Notes: generated from the letters alone by a model not told the origin. A stretch of DNA of 64,000 bases from Maea johnstoni (GCA_963942565.1 OZ012686.1:7598292-7662291), one strand, 5' to 3'; positions 24,085 to 37,118 are shown, counted from the stretch's first letter. Program-made: numbers and translations.

Positions 24085-24347
24085 TACTGGTACCGGTATC
24101 CTTTCAAAGCAATAAATTATCATACCGTTTCATTCTTTAAAGGTACTTTAAACGATACTTACCACTGTGAAGTTATCATTTACATTGTATTAGGGTTGTC
24201 CAGGATCCTAAACATGACTATTCACAACAGTTATAAGGTTATAATGCAATTAAGTACCTTTACCAGTGCAGTTAAAGTACTTAGCATATCGTGGTATTGG
24301 TACCAATACCGATACCATACCGTTTTTTATTATCAGCATCCAACCCT
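24085..24347. mobile_element. Diverged MITE family E copy
   Basis: ggtaccggtatcctttcaaag at the left and ggtaccaataccgataccataccg near the right, with an aaacgatactt core, resemble the family seen in the kinesin introns. Divergence is high. Confidence 0.4.
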
Positions 24348-24870
24348 ACTCAAATATTTATACTAATTGAATTTCATATTTTGGTAACCTACGAAAATAA
24401 TTTTGTATTGATGGGGAAATTAGTATTTTCTTAGAATGAGATTTTCAGTAATCCAACGGAGGGCAAGCACTGTACAAGGCTACGGAGGTGTAACATACCT
24501 CATCATGTTCACTGGGCAGGTGCGCCATTCCTGATAAGGACCATTACCTCCTAATGACAGGTAGCTGCAGGGCTAGCCTCCATAAAAAAATCACCTTGGA
24601 GAGTTACCATGGTAATATGTAAACAAACATCCAAAACAACCTTGTACATTTCATCGCAATAGAAAAAAGCTGTCAGAAGAGTTCAAATCAAGAGAGATTT
24701 GATTCAAGTAATCTCAATATAGTTGAGGGCGAGTGGGGCCAATGCTACTAAACTCCAGTTTCATATATTCGATTTTGTTAAACTGTGTGAGCAAATGTAG
24801 AGAAGATAATACTCTTTCAGAAAGTTGTTGGTATTCAAAACAGGGATATGGGAACATGCCATTGGACATT

Positions 24871-26132
24871 TTAACCCTTATGCTGGTGTTCGCTAATTTG
24901 ACCTGTACAAAATAATGCAAAAAACCTGAAAAATGAGGGAACCCTGGCACATGGATACTCATCTGAGAGTGCTGAAGCGAGAGCTTTCCAATGAATACCC
25001 ACATGATAGGGCTTACCGTAAATTCTCGCAAATCTCGGACACTTTTTATTAATTACGATTTTCGTTGGCTGATGGTGGCCGAAATTTACTGAAAATAGCA
25101 ATCAAATGTCAGACACCGTGGCCGAGATTCGTCGATATCATCAATTGAAACGAAAGCTACATGTAGATGGAACTGAAAATCGCTCGCTAACTTCGTACAC
25201 AAGAATATTATTTTTCCCCACAAAACCCTTATTGTCCACCTACCTGACTTGTCATTCCTCTGCTATATATACTAATAAAGTAACTTGCCTCCCTTGTATG
25301 TTGTTTACTTGTTTATTCCTGCTGCCGCATGCCTAATTACACATTGAATTATACAAACTGGCGCAGCCCATGAGATCGATGTGTTTACTTCCGGTTTCGG
25401 AGCCGGTGCGTTTTGGCAGATATAGGGACACTAGAAATGTTAGTTTATAATCTAAAATCAATCGGAAACTTCGTGAATTTAAACATGTCTTTCACTTTGG
25501 CCGATATTATCAATTGTCAATTGAATTGAAACAAAAGCTAGATGGAAAATAGATCGCTAACTTCGTGAACAAGAACACAATTTTCCCCAACAAAATCATT
25601 ATTGTCCACCTACCTGACTTGTCATTCCTCTGCTATATATACTTGTAAAGTAACTTGCCTCCCTTGTATGTTGTTTACTTGTTTATTCTTGCTGCCGCAC
25701 GTCAATTACGCCTTGAATGTTATACTTGTTCAAGTTGTTGACAAGTCTTATTTCGAAATGGCGCCGCCCAAGCTGTATTCCACTCTACACGCAGAAATGC
25801 GTCACCTACTTCTGGTTTCGCACCGATCGTCTTTTGGCGGATATGGGCACTAGAAACGATCGTTAATAATCTAAAATCAATCGCAAACTTTGGAAATCTA
25901 AATGTTTATTTCTTATATCAATGAAATTTACTTGGTGGCCGACTTTTGGTGAAATGTGTCCTTGGATGAATCGGGGGTGGGCGAATTTCCCCAATAATCA
26001 TTTGGTAGATTAATTATAGTGGCCGAATTTCCTAGGGCGGCCGAGATTTCCGAGAATTTACGGTAGATGTTTTTCAAAAATCTTTGCGTCCTTGTGCTTT
26101 GGACAAAAGTAGCCTCAGCATGGGAGAGTTAA
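24871..26132. mobile_element. MITE family A copy split by a nested element
   Basis: Left part 24871-25015 (TTAACCCTTATGCTGGTGTTCG to gatagggctta) and right part 26064-26132 (tagatgtttttcaaaaatctttgcg to ggagagttaa) together give a normal family A copy. Confidence 0.9.
25016..26063. mobile_element. TA-flanked 1.05-kb element nested in MITE family A
   Basis: Ends CCGTAAATTCTCGCAAATCTCGG and CCGAGATTTCCGAGAATTTACGG, with TA at 25014-25015 and 26064-26065. Inside, a ~385-bp block is tandemly repeated: tattgtccacctacctgacttgtcattcctctgctatatata occurs at 25231 and 25600. TA target fits Tc1/mariner. Open frames within it are not recognised. Confidence 0.85.
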
Positions 26133-26189
26133 CAATGTGAGTAAATACCTTGTATCTAGCGTCTCAGAGGATTACAGTCAAATGAAAAC

Positions 26190-26500
26190 AAGAATTGAAA
26201 ACTACTCGGAAGTGAATGTTTATGCAGTGGAGGGGACCTAAACCTTCTTTAAGATACTTCTGAAAGTTGGGCTGGTTTTTGGGGTAGTCTGTATTGCCTG
26301 TCCAGCAAAATATTTCTGGGTACAAATAGGAAGAGGACTTCCTAGTACATCAATTGAGAACTACTTGGAGGTGAATGTTTATGTAGGGATGAGGACCTAA
26401 ACTTGCATTCAATTTCTTTTGAAATTTTGCCTGGATTTTGAAATAATCTGCATTGCCTGTCCAGCAAAATATTTGTTCTGGATACGAATAGGAAGAGGGA
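26190..26500. repeat. Two-unit ~160-bp direct repeat
   Basis: attga-aactactcgga-gtgaatgtttatg...ctgtattgcctgtccagcaaaatattt...aataggaagagg occurs at 26195 and 26353. Confidence 0.85.
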
Positions 26501-27291
26501 TTTCTTGGCCATGAATTGGGTGATGACCAAAAAATACCCTCGCGGCCAAAATAGACACCTCACTGAACCTGTATGATTGAACCTAACCCTTCGTTGCCTA
26601 AGGGGGGTGTTTCCACTGTTTTCCTACTGCTATAAATTACTATCCACTACAAAAGCACAACAAACATCTAACGGTATTTCAAACGGGCTATCCTTTAGAG
26701 ATGTTATCTGTGAGATGAAGCACAGGCAATAGAACAGGGTGTATAATAGGCACAGGGTGTGGGGTTGGGGCGTCAACAGTGTTAAAGGAGCATGGTTTAA
26801 TTGTACCCTCTGAGTGACCCAACTATGACAATGTGGTCTTATGACTATTGACCCATTTTGGTGGATTTTTAAGGGATTCAGATCGTACTCCAATGCTGAT
26901 GTAGTAACAGATGTACTAATAATTATTGACTCGTTTGGGTTTAGGGGATGGGGGTGTGAAGGCTATCGGTTATCAATCTATGTCCATTTGATCATTGCCA
27001 TGTTCAGGAGTTGGGGTTGTACACCAACCCTGGTCTAACATTAGGTCTTCACATGATTATGGACTTTCTTCTTTTTTTTAGGGGGGTGGCTTTGGGTTTA
27101 ATTATTGTAAGTGTGCTGCACCAAGGTGTCTATATAATGATTTTCAAATACAGGGCAATGTGCTCTGGATTATACCACTATTCCTACACATCTTTCGTGA
27201 ATAATTTGTACTCATAATTCCTGTTATTAGGAATATTTCATGATTGTGAAGTCCCAGTGCATCCTTTGTCAAGCTGTCAATTTTTCTACCT
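26501..27291. other. Unique DNA, nothing recognised
   Basis: Several short open frames occur, none with recognisable protein features or splice borders. Confidence 0.45.
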
Positions 27292-27293
27292 TA

Positions 27294-28225
27294 CACAGGT
27301 AAAAGTTAACGGGCCTGTACATGCCCGTTCAAAACATGCCCGTTACATGCATAATGATGCACAGGTATAAACGGGCCCGTTAATATAACGGGCATGTTGC
27401 GACAGGCTTTTTGGGAGCCTGTTGATACATCATTTAATAAACATATACATAAGTGTTGGTTTTGCACCATGGGGCATAATTGTGCTAACGGATCCGTTAT
27501 TTTAACACTTGAAGACAATTTAACTGTACCGTCTAAATGGGGCTGTTACATGCCCGTCTAAATGGGGCCGTTACATGCCCGTTGTGAAACTTTACGGCCT
27601 CTGTGGGTGCAGATAAGTTTCGGGTCCGTATCAGGACTGGAATGGTCCCATGCCAAGAGCCCACAGAGGATGTGCCCATAACGGACAATAGTAAGGCCAG
27701 AACTTTTATTTTTTAACGATGCCATAACGGGCATGTAACGGGCCCGTTACAGGCCCGTTGGGCCTTCAGACATCTGGCAGCCATATTTTCATCATTAAAT
27801 GCAACATATTTTCAAATTTATATTTTTTCTTCTCAAATAAAACTTTGAAAATATTTTTAAAATGTTTTAAATATATTCAATACCTCAAATAATCAATTGA
27901 GCAGATTATTTTTGTTGCAAGCATTATTCTTTTTGCACTGATATTGACAAAGCATTGGATTGAGATGCGTGAAAATTATCAGAGATCAGAAATGACGTCA
28001 GAGATCAGAAATTGGTGTATGAGAAGCATTGAACTCCAGAATATGCTGGGAACATTCTTCTTGTGAAATGTAGATATCAAAAACAAAAATTATTCATTAG
28101 TTTTTAGATTTTTAATATGTTGAATTCACAGGCCCGTAACGGGCCTGTTTGAACGGGCCCGTTACATTGCTGTGCATCATTATGCATGTAACGGGCATGT
28201 ACAGGCCCGTCAACTTTTACCTGTG
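27294..28225. mobile_element. TA-flanked element built of ACGGGCCCGT palindromes
   Basis: Ends CACAGGTAAAAGTTAACGGG and CGTCAACTTTTACCTGTG are inverted, with TA at 27292-27293 and 28226-28227. At least a dozen (A)ACGGGC(C/A)(C/T)GTTAC motifs cluster in the outer ~450 bp (left) and ~100 bp (right). The middle (27780-28120) is AT-rich and unremarkable. Confidence 0.85.
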
Positions 28226-28227
28226 TA

Positions 28228-29269
28228 GCCGCTTTCACAATTGAAAAGAATCATGTAACATAGCACACTGAGCATGATGTCAACAAGGCTGGCATTTAGT
28301 GTTGGTCATTGGTCAGCTATAGACATGTGGAATATTTCCCATAGGAAATGTCACATGATCACTGACCCCTGCTACATGTATTATCATAATTTATGTTTCA
28401 CCCTTTCTTGTCCAGACTCCTGCTTGAAAAGAGTTGTCTGTGTGAATGGTAAAATGTTTTTTCCTGACTAGTATTCCTACTTTTAATAAGTATCTATAGT
28501 TTTAGCATGCCATACATATTCAAATGTCCTCCCGTGTGGATAGATAGCGCGGCTGTAATATGCCAAAGGGGGTAGTTGAGAATCTGCATTTAACACCCCC
28601 AAGTGTGAGAAAAATGAACTAAAGCAAGAATAACTTATTTTCAAGATTAAAAATAATTGAAAGCTATCTTGATTTAAAGAACAAATGTATTTTTACTTCA
28701 TACATAACAACTTGAGTATACCTGTATGGTGTATTACAGTAAAATCTGTATGTGTAGCTAATAGAATAGTTCTATATATCTATGAAATAATACAATCAGC
28801 AAAATGCTGATGGAACTCATGTCTGTAGGATTTGGTCAATACCATAGCTGTTTAATACCTAATTAGTGATTGATTGTGGTTTATCCTGAACTGACTTCAT
28901 CCTCATCCCTGCTTCAGCAGCGGTAGTCACGGTAACCGCAGCACAGGTAAGCTGACAGGTAGGATGTAACTTTTTACCTGGAGTATTGAATATCCATTAG
29001 TTGTAGGGTTTCCAATCAAGGGTATTCATGTATAGCGAGGATCAATTCATGTGTGCCACTCAGATAAGCCATCCCATCAATAACTCAGCTACTATAATAG
29101 CCAGGGCCTGGTTCTCAGGCTCCGAGTTACCCTTACCAAATGTAGCTTAGAATTCGTGAAATTTTGGCATTTTCCTCAGAAATTTCTAGGGATTCCTTGG
29201 AATTCCAACATTTACTAATGGTATTTACATATCCTTATGAAATATCATGTGAATTATTTTCAGATGAAT
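28228..29269. other. Unique DNA with one exon-like 30-nt segment
   Basis: 28917-28945 (CAGCGGTAGTCACGGTAACC...) has an acceptor-like cctgcttcag before and CAG|gtaagc after, but no supporting homology. The rest is plain AT-rich DNA. Confidence 0.35.
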
Positions 29270-29400
29270 TTAAAAAAAAATTATCTGCATGAAATTTACG
29301 CTTTAGGAAATTCCTCAAAAAATATTTTGGTGTCCAGAAGGGCAATTTTTGAGGGTTAAGATGTCCAAATGTTGCCCAGATGCCCTGTTGGCTAATTCTA
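29270..29400 (+). mobile_element. MITE family C, right-end fragment
   Basis: aaattcctcaaaaaatattttggtgtccagaagggcaatttttgagggttaagatgtcc to cagatgccctgttggcta. Confidence 0.65.
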
Positions 29401-29880
29401 TAGTTGGTATGAATGGGTTACGTTATACTGCCACTGCCAGGTTAACACTGTAGAATTCTAGTAGAATTCTGGCCCGGCTTCCCCACATGGTGTACTATGA
29501 TTGGTGTCTAGTGTGACCCAGTTGGCGTTGTGCCTGTAATATTTCATCGTGGACGGCGGCACAAGGTCGGGTACTTCCCCATCGTTATTCCTCGTTCCTC
29601 ATTCCACGATCCTCTCAGACGAGTCTTCTTTCCTGAAGAGTGACCCGACACGTCCAGGAATGTTTGGATAGCACTAGCGCTGAGAGCTCTCTTGTTTAGA
29701 AGTCTGGAAAAGCTCTCAATCTCTCCCGTTAAGCTTCTGACACTTTTCGAAAATGTTCATTGCTTCTATGATGGAAGTTGGATATGTAGAGAGTTTTTGT
29801 TGCTCAGTAATGAACAGATAATGTTGGCATTTTAGTTTAGTGTAACAGATTTTTAAAGTTAATGTATTCCACTATCCTCT
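29401..29880. other. GC-richer unique island
   Basis: 29510-29710 is noticeably GC-rich and CpG-bearing (gtggacggcggcacaaggtcgggtac, gacccgacacgtccagg) against an AT-rich background. No open frame or repeat structure explains it; regulatory DNA or an old element are possible. Confidence 0.4.
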
Positions 29881-30027
29881 GATTATGGCATAAACAACTT
29901 TGAAAGTTGTTGCTATGGTTCTTATTAGCATTTTCAGTTCAAATATTTTCCCACCTATGCATTCACTTTAAAAATCTCATAATAATTGTCAGGCTGCTTT
30001 TGGCCGCTGTGAGCATTGATGGGTTAA
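29880..30027. mobile_element. MITE family B, right-end fragment
   Basis: ataattgtcaggctgcttttggccgctgtgagcattgatgggttaa is the family B right end. The left half is not recognisable. Confidence 0.65.
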
Positions 30028-30079
30028 GTTAAGATAGTAGCCATAGTGATTTGCCTTTTCTCATGTGTAAGATATTTAA

Positions 30080-30515
30080 TCATTTGTTTGAGATTCACAT
30101 TTTTCAGAAATTCCTCTAAAGAAATTGAGTGTGTGACTGTTGAAAGTTATGGTGTCCAAATGACGCCCAGACACCCAGGTTCTTAGCCAGGATTTTTAAA
30201 GTGCCTGTCTCAAACATCAATCACAAAATGTCTGCCCGTCCAAATTAAGCTCCTCAGCTACTTCATATCTTTATACCACCTAAATCAAAGGCCTTCATAA
30301 GCCTTTGCCCATATTTAATAGTAATAGTCTTTTCTGTCAAAAGAACTATTTGCACTTCAGCCATGTCTTATAAGATAGTTTGTCAGGCTGATATGTGTTA
30401 TTATCTCCCCCAAAATCATAGTTAAAAATTCTGCAAAGAAACTTGTCCAAGAAGGAGGTTTTCAGGAAACTGTCTGTCCAAAAGACATGCTGGACGGGTT
30501 ATGGCTATGTCCCTG
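30080..30515 (+). mobile_element. Family C right end joined to family D copy
   Basis: 30080-30172 is a family C right end (agaaattcctctaaag...gacgcccagacaccca). 30173-30515 is family D (ggttcttagccaggatttttaaagtgcctgtctc to ggacgggttatggctatgtccctg). Confidence 0.7.
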
Positions 30516-30929
30516 CAGACACCCACCATTATGGCCTCCAGGTATAAAGATCCTGAACTCAGCCTAGTGTCTAGCTGTCTACTTTTTGTTTCATCCTTGA
30601 ACTCCAATATCAAAAGTGTTGTAAAACATCAAGATGAATTGATATGCCTGTGTCTGAGAAATGAGACATGAGATATTTATGTTTCACGGTGGTTCTGGAG
30701 GTTGTCATGTGAGTAAATTATGACAACAACCAGAAGGCCAGAGTCTGTATATTTTTATACAACATTGTTTATGCAGGAAGCCTTTGTTGGTGAAAACAAT
30801 GGCACACCAAGTCAACCTGGGTCTGTGATCAAACTAAGGGGTGGGGCATCGTGACCTGAGTGAGCCTTGAAAAATAGAGTGCCTGTTAGTTTTGAACCTC
30901 TGTATATATTTATGTAATCTATTAATACT

Positions 30930-31045
30930 TCAGAGATCCTTCAGAAATTGTTGTCTTGATCGATGATACTTTTGATGATAACTTTTCAATTGAGAATAAC
31001 TTTACAAGATATTTGAAGGAGAGTTGTTCTGAATATAATATGGCT
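30930..31045. mobile_element. MITE family B, left-half fragment
   Basis: ccttcagaaattgttgtcttgatcgatgatacttttgatgataactttt...atatttgaaggagagttgttctgaat. Confidence 0.65.
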
Positions 31046-31100
31046 AAAAATATGTCATTGTGTACTTTGCATATCAGTGTGTATTATTTAAGAAAGTGTT

Positions 31101-31180
31101 GTGCTAATTTGATTTTCTATTCTCTTTGTAGGTAAGTTCCCAGTGGTTCTCACAATCAAATCAAGGTTTTCCGTAAGTAG
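31101..31180 (+). promoter_or_regulatory. Candidate recursive-splice (ratchet) site 2
   Basis: At 31131/31132 the acceptor gattttctattctctttgtag abuts gtaagt. A branch-point-like gtgctaat lies ~25 nt upstream of the AG, and a second GTAAGT at 31173 would define a 41-nt recursive exon. It repeats the architecture of the site at 13410, 17.7 kb away, and lies 20.3 kb before the first visible kinesin exon on the same strand. Confidence 0.55.
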
Positions 31181-31691
31181 GTACATGTACATTATTTATT
31201 AGTGGATTATACTTTTCCTTACAAGGTATCGTTGCTTTTATTTCACATTCAAATGCATACACCTTCACTTGTACACCATGACACAAGGAGGTTAGCAGAC
31301 TTGATAGTTACAAATGTGACACACTCATCTGACACCCCTCAGATAATGGACTCTCCCAAATTCTCCCAGACAGAGTTTGGTCCTCGGAGAGAGAGAAAGA
31401 CCATTCAACTTATTTAGCATGATTAATCTCACCGAGTAGTTGCACAGAACAACGGCGAAAACCAATTCCCTCACATGAAGGAAAACTCCCTCTGGCCTAG
31501 CATTCTTAGCATCTTTCTCCAGACACAAAACCCTCTTGAAAACAAGTATTGTTTTGACAGGAAATCCTCAGGGTCAGCCAAACACCTGATAACGCTAATT
31601 GACCACCAGATCTGACCAGTAGGACTAAAATAAAGTTTACTCTCCATTCACACCCACTGTTTTCAATCATTCAAGCCCCTAAGTATTGTAT

Positions 31692-31921
31692 TTAACCCAT
31701 TAACAATCGGAGTTTCTCTTGAGGGTATCGTCTGCTACTCTCAGACTTTTGAAAATAACTTGGGAATAAAGCTTAAGTTCACAAAACATTTGAAGGAGAG
31801 TTGTTGTTTGGCTTTTGATCAACATCTCTCCTTCAAATGTTTTCCCGAAAATGCTTTTGTAAGTAAAATATTCCCAAAACCATCAGTTCTTCTTTAGCCG
31901 CCCTGAGTGTAAAAGGGTTAA
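31692..31921. mobile_element. MITE family B copy
   Basis: TTAACCCATTAACAATCGGAG to CCCTGAGTGTAAAAGGGTTAA, with atttgaaggagagttgttg and atctctccttcaaatg. Confidence 0.85.
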
Positions 31922-33200
<1,279 letters not shown>

Positions 33201-33435
33201 TATGGTATTTCAGAACATTATTCGTATTTCATTCTTTGCTTTATAAATCAGGTTCAAAGCTAGCTTTCAAGCGAAGATTGTGAAATGCACCAAAATTTTT
33301 AGGCTAATATTAAATATATGTACTTGGCAATGTTGTGGGCTGAAAAGGCAAGTTCGTTAATCCTTCATTAGGACCCACACAGGCATTATTTGCTTGTTAA
33401 TGTTAGAATAGACTTCAGATAATGCCTGATACATG

Positions 33436-33661
33436 AACCCTTTTATGCCTGGAGAACTTGAAAATAGTCATCTGGACTTTTATCACTTTTCAGAATAACT
33501 TTGGAATCAATCATAGATTCACAAAAATATTTGAAGAAGAGTTGTCAATTTAATTCTAATCAATATTTCTCCTTCAAATATTTTCTGAAAATACCTTTTA
33601 TTAGAGAGAGATCACCAAAATAGCGGGGCAAGGTGCTATAATACAGGCATGAATGGGTTAA
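33436..33661. mobile_element. MITE family B copy
   Basis: gaacccttttatgcctggag to ataggcatgaatgggttaa type ends, with tatttgaagaagagttg and atttctccttcaaatattttc. Confidence 0.8.
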
Positions 33662-33895
33662 TGTCATGGTTGCAACTGATGCGATATGGGTGATTTGACA
33701 GTTCCTCTATATTATCAGTGATTATGAGGCTCTCCATAATGTCCCTGTCAGTCTAGGCATAATTAATGTAATAATGAGTTTTCTCCTGATAACGATGATA
33801 ATGGCAGATTAGCGCTGATCGGGATTCGTCCTGGTGAGTCCAGTTGTAGGTATAGGCCTGCGGCAGAATCTGGAAAAAGGGCCTTAAATAAGGAG

Positions 33896-34002
33896 TTTAA
33901 TGCGCTGAGAGTCATACAGCCACAACATACCTCATTTGAAAGCTTGAAAGGTCTACTTTAAGATGAGGTATGCTGTGGCTGTATGACTCTCAGCGCATTA
34001 AA
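33896..34002. repeat. 107-bp hairpin (near-perfect inverted repeat)
   Basis: TTTAATGCGCTGAGAGTCAT... pairs with ...ATGACTCTCAGCGCATTAAA over ~42 bp per arm with one or two mismatches and a ~20-bp loop. It could be a very short MITE or a transcribed stem-loop. Confidence 0.9.
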
Positions 34003-34588
34003 TTTCTAAAATTTGTCCCTGGCCGCCAGCCTAGTAAGGCCGATACATGTCACAGACAATGATATTTTGTAGAGATCAATGATAGGAGATATTGATTCTA
34101 TTTATAGAGTCCCTAGTGATAGTAACGTGATGCTATAGTAATAGCAATAACAATAGATAAGCCAATTGTTCCTGGTTTATCTTGATCCTATTGTAATGAA
34201 TGGTATTGTTCATATGGTGTAATGTGTTCTGTGCAGGATTTTACCTTATTTCACCCATCCAAGCATGTAGCAGCCTGGCGCAAATACTCATACAGGGTTA
34301 GATAACGACAATAGCCCGAACAGAACAATTTTAGAACTCTGCTTCGAGAAAGAAAAATGATTCTTTGTTCTGCTTGTTTTAGCATTCAGTAGAGATTAGG
34401 AGTCACTTACCCCCCCCCCCCCCAAAAAAAAAAAAAATAATAAATAAAAAAAATACATTCACTTATTTTCTTTCATAACAGTAGGCTGCCCTGATCAGTT
34501 GGAAAACTCAATATACAGCATGCTTTGAATAGTATTTTGAGTAAAATATTTATCAGAATCCCATTCCATGTCCATGCCACATACATGT

Positions 34589-34646
34589 GGAATTTTTTCT
34601 TTGAGTAGAAAGATACATGTATCTTTCTGCTCAAAGAAAAAAATCC
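34589..34646. repeat. 58-bp palindrome without loop
   Basis: GGAATTTTTTCTTTGAGTAG... mirrors ...CTGCTCAAAGAAAAAAATCC around tacatgta at 34614-34621, with two or three mismatches. Confidence 0.85.
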
Positions 34647-35497
34647 TAAATTTTATTCAATGAAAAACATCCAAATATTTTAAAAACAGTTTGAAAGCTG
34701 TGCATCCTAGAATATAGAGAGATTCAGTACACTACCCTTTGGCGCTCAGGAATGAAAGGGTTACATTTTGTTTGTTGGCGGTTTGCCAGAAACCATTTCC
34801 TGATACTATAATAGTTGTAACCTGATTAGGCAACAAAGGTCAGTGGCTCTCTATTGTGTGGAACTATAACCCATATATCACACTATAAGTACCTACTGGT
34901 GCAATATGGTATATGGGTAGAGCTAGATAATGAAAGCAACAGTAAGAGAACTATTTTGGAGACCTGTAGTTCTACCAGGACGTGGGGGGTCTAGACACTT
35001 ATTAACTAAACAACAGGAATTAGTGCCCTCCAGAGTTGAGCTCATGTTCAACATTTACACCTTTAGAGTCTGCTACCATTCTGGAAACTGACATTTCTAC
35101 TGTAATTAAAGGCTTCTTTGCTGTAATGCGATGCATTAACTGAATACCTGAAAGAGCAGTTTCCATTTTTGCACTGAACAGTTCGTTTCTTCATCAGAAA
35201 TTAAGGGAGCAAAATTGTAACCTGACACAGGCTGTTAAAGCTATCCTTACTCATGGAAAATATTAAGTGAGAATATCTTTATGAACACTTTATGTTAGTT
35301 CCGATGGCTGGTGATAGATGGCGATAAGGGTGGTAACACTGGTCAGTCAGAATCATAAGACAACTGGAAAAATCTCACTGTGGGCCAACTGGTGATCAAT
35401 TTAAGAACTAAATCAGGGTAGACAGTTTAGAGTCAGTATAGTTTTCAATGTAAGATATATAGAGATAGAAAAGATCTTGGCCTAGGACTTGGCTAGA
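34647..35497. other. Unique DNA, nothing recognised
   Basis: No inverted or direct repeats and no convincing exon were noted. Confidence 0.45.
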
Positions 35498-35705
35498 ATG
35501 GGTTAAACAAGAGAATCACAGCTGCTTTCCTGTCAACAGAATTGAGTCAAATCCTGTTAATATATGCTGAATTGACTATATAAAAAAAAGGATATTGGAG
35601 ATTAGAATGGGTGCCAAAGAGAACTGCAGGCATGTCAATGGATTGAATGAGTGAATCACAGCTGCTTTCCTGTTGACAGAGTTTAGTCAATCCTGTTAAC
35701 AGACC
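35498..35705. repeat. Two-unit ~133-bp direct repeat
   Basis: gaatcacagctgctttcctgt-acagag-ttagtcaa-tcctgttaa occurs at 35513 and 35653. Confidence 0.85.
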
Positions 35706-36890
35706 TGTTGGACCATGCTGGGACCATGCTGGATGACTGACCAGTGGTCAGAAACTACAGCTGACCAGCGTGTCATGTGACTGACAGGATCCTCCTCTGA
35801 TTTCCTCTGGTATCGTCTACTTGACGTTGGTCTGAACAGGTCGTGTCTGTTGCATAGTCTGCATTCCTGGGATATGTCAATATCATCGCCAACAGGATCT
35901 CGTCCTGGTCAAATAATCGGACGTACGTTTCACATCGTACATTTCACGTTGATATTGACTTCCTGGTGGTCTGCTGTGCCAAGGCTTTCATCATAGCTGT
36001 CACAATGAACATATAACTGTTACAAGTTGAATTATTCACCATATTTTGACCAGGGGATAGTGAAGGATCCGGGTTCAGGAACAAATGATTCACCTTTGAT
36101 TTATGTTAAGTTTCTTTTCAAAGAATATTTGGAGAGAATATGAATCATTATTGATTTTGGAGAGTATAAGTTTGATACAGCAAATCATGATTTTAGGGGT
36201 AAGGGGTGTTTGGGGGATGAGCTGCTCAAACCAACTGGCCTACATCCTGCTATATTTTGTAGTCAAAATACTTCTTTATTTCTTTGTTGTGGGTTGAAAA
36301 CTAACTCTTGTTGACTCTCCCCCCACACACACACTTTCGTGTCTGTGTTTGTACAAGTGAAAATGAACATTGGAATTACAAGTAACTATTTTCGATACAA
36401 ACTGTTTGACAAAAAACAGAACAAATACTTTGAGGTTTCCTGGCCATTTTCCACAATTTAAGTTGCCCACAACCCCTGCTTTTAGGGAACACACGTGTGT
36501 TCCTGGGGCAAAAGTGGATTCTTGTTTGATAATGGCTTGAGTTGTGGATGCTCGTGAAAGTGGGAGAGCGTTTAGTCTAGGCGTAGGGCCTAGAAAGAGA
36601 GGAAACATTTGTGGACCATCATCGTGAGAGGGGGGGGGGGGGGGGGGGGGGAGTGTGGCGAAGTGCTGTGGAGAAGAGGGGCGCATCTGCCATGCTGATG
36701 GGGGACGCATGACTCACCATGGTTGTAGAACCAACTCTACTAGAGTCCTGGCACAGCTTAAATTTGTGTCAAAGGACAACGGAAATGCCATTGATATCAG
36801 CACTATCAAATATGCTGCAGAAAATATGTTCCAAATGTTACATGGGGTGTAATTAATGAATCATACCCTCTTATCTTTTTATTTTCATAT
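35706..36890. other. Unique DNA with a 21-G run
   Basis: 36630-36651 is a G run; the minus-strand Pro-rich open frame across it is a repeat artefact. Nothing else recognised. Confidence 0.45.
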
Positions 36891-36914
36891 CAAAAAAAAT
36901 CAAAAAAAAAAAAA

Positions 36915-37118
36915 AAAGATAAGTTATGGAGATGGTGACAGGAAGATTTTCCTTTGTTAGAATTTTGAATAGGTCCTTGACTTATACACGTATTAGCCTT
37001 TCTCAATAAAAACACACTAAAAAGCACATACTGTAAATTATGGAGGTGATCACAGGAATGTTTTCCTCTGTTAGAATTTTTCTTAGATCCTGTACTTATA
37101 TTTTGCCTTTCTCAATAA
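36915..37118. repeat. Two-unit ~110-bp direct repeat
   Basis: taa-ttatggagatg-tgacaggaa-nttttcct-tgttagaattttn...ttgccctttctcaataa occurs at 36920 and 37033. Confidence 0.85.

Noticed and set aside
24714-25853. Open frames over MITE family A and the nested TA-flanked element
   Set aside because: The same peptides recur in other copies of these non-coding elements.
28917-28946. 30-nt micro-exon with good splice-like borders
   Set aside because: No match to the missing kinesin residues in any frame; chance borders are common at this length.
36276-36710. 144-codon minus-strand frame with polyproline
   Set aside because: The polyproline is the C-complement of a G run; the rest resembles no protein.
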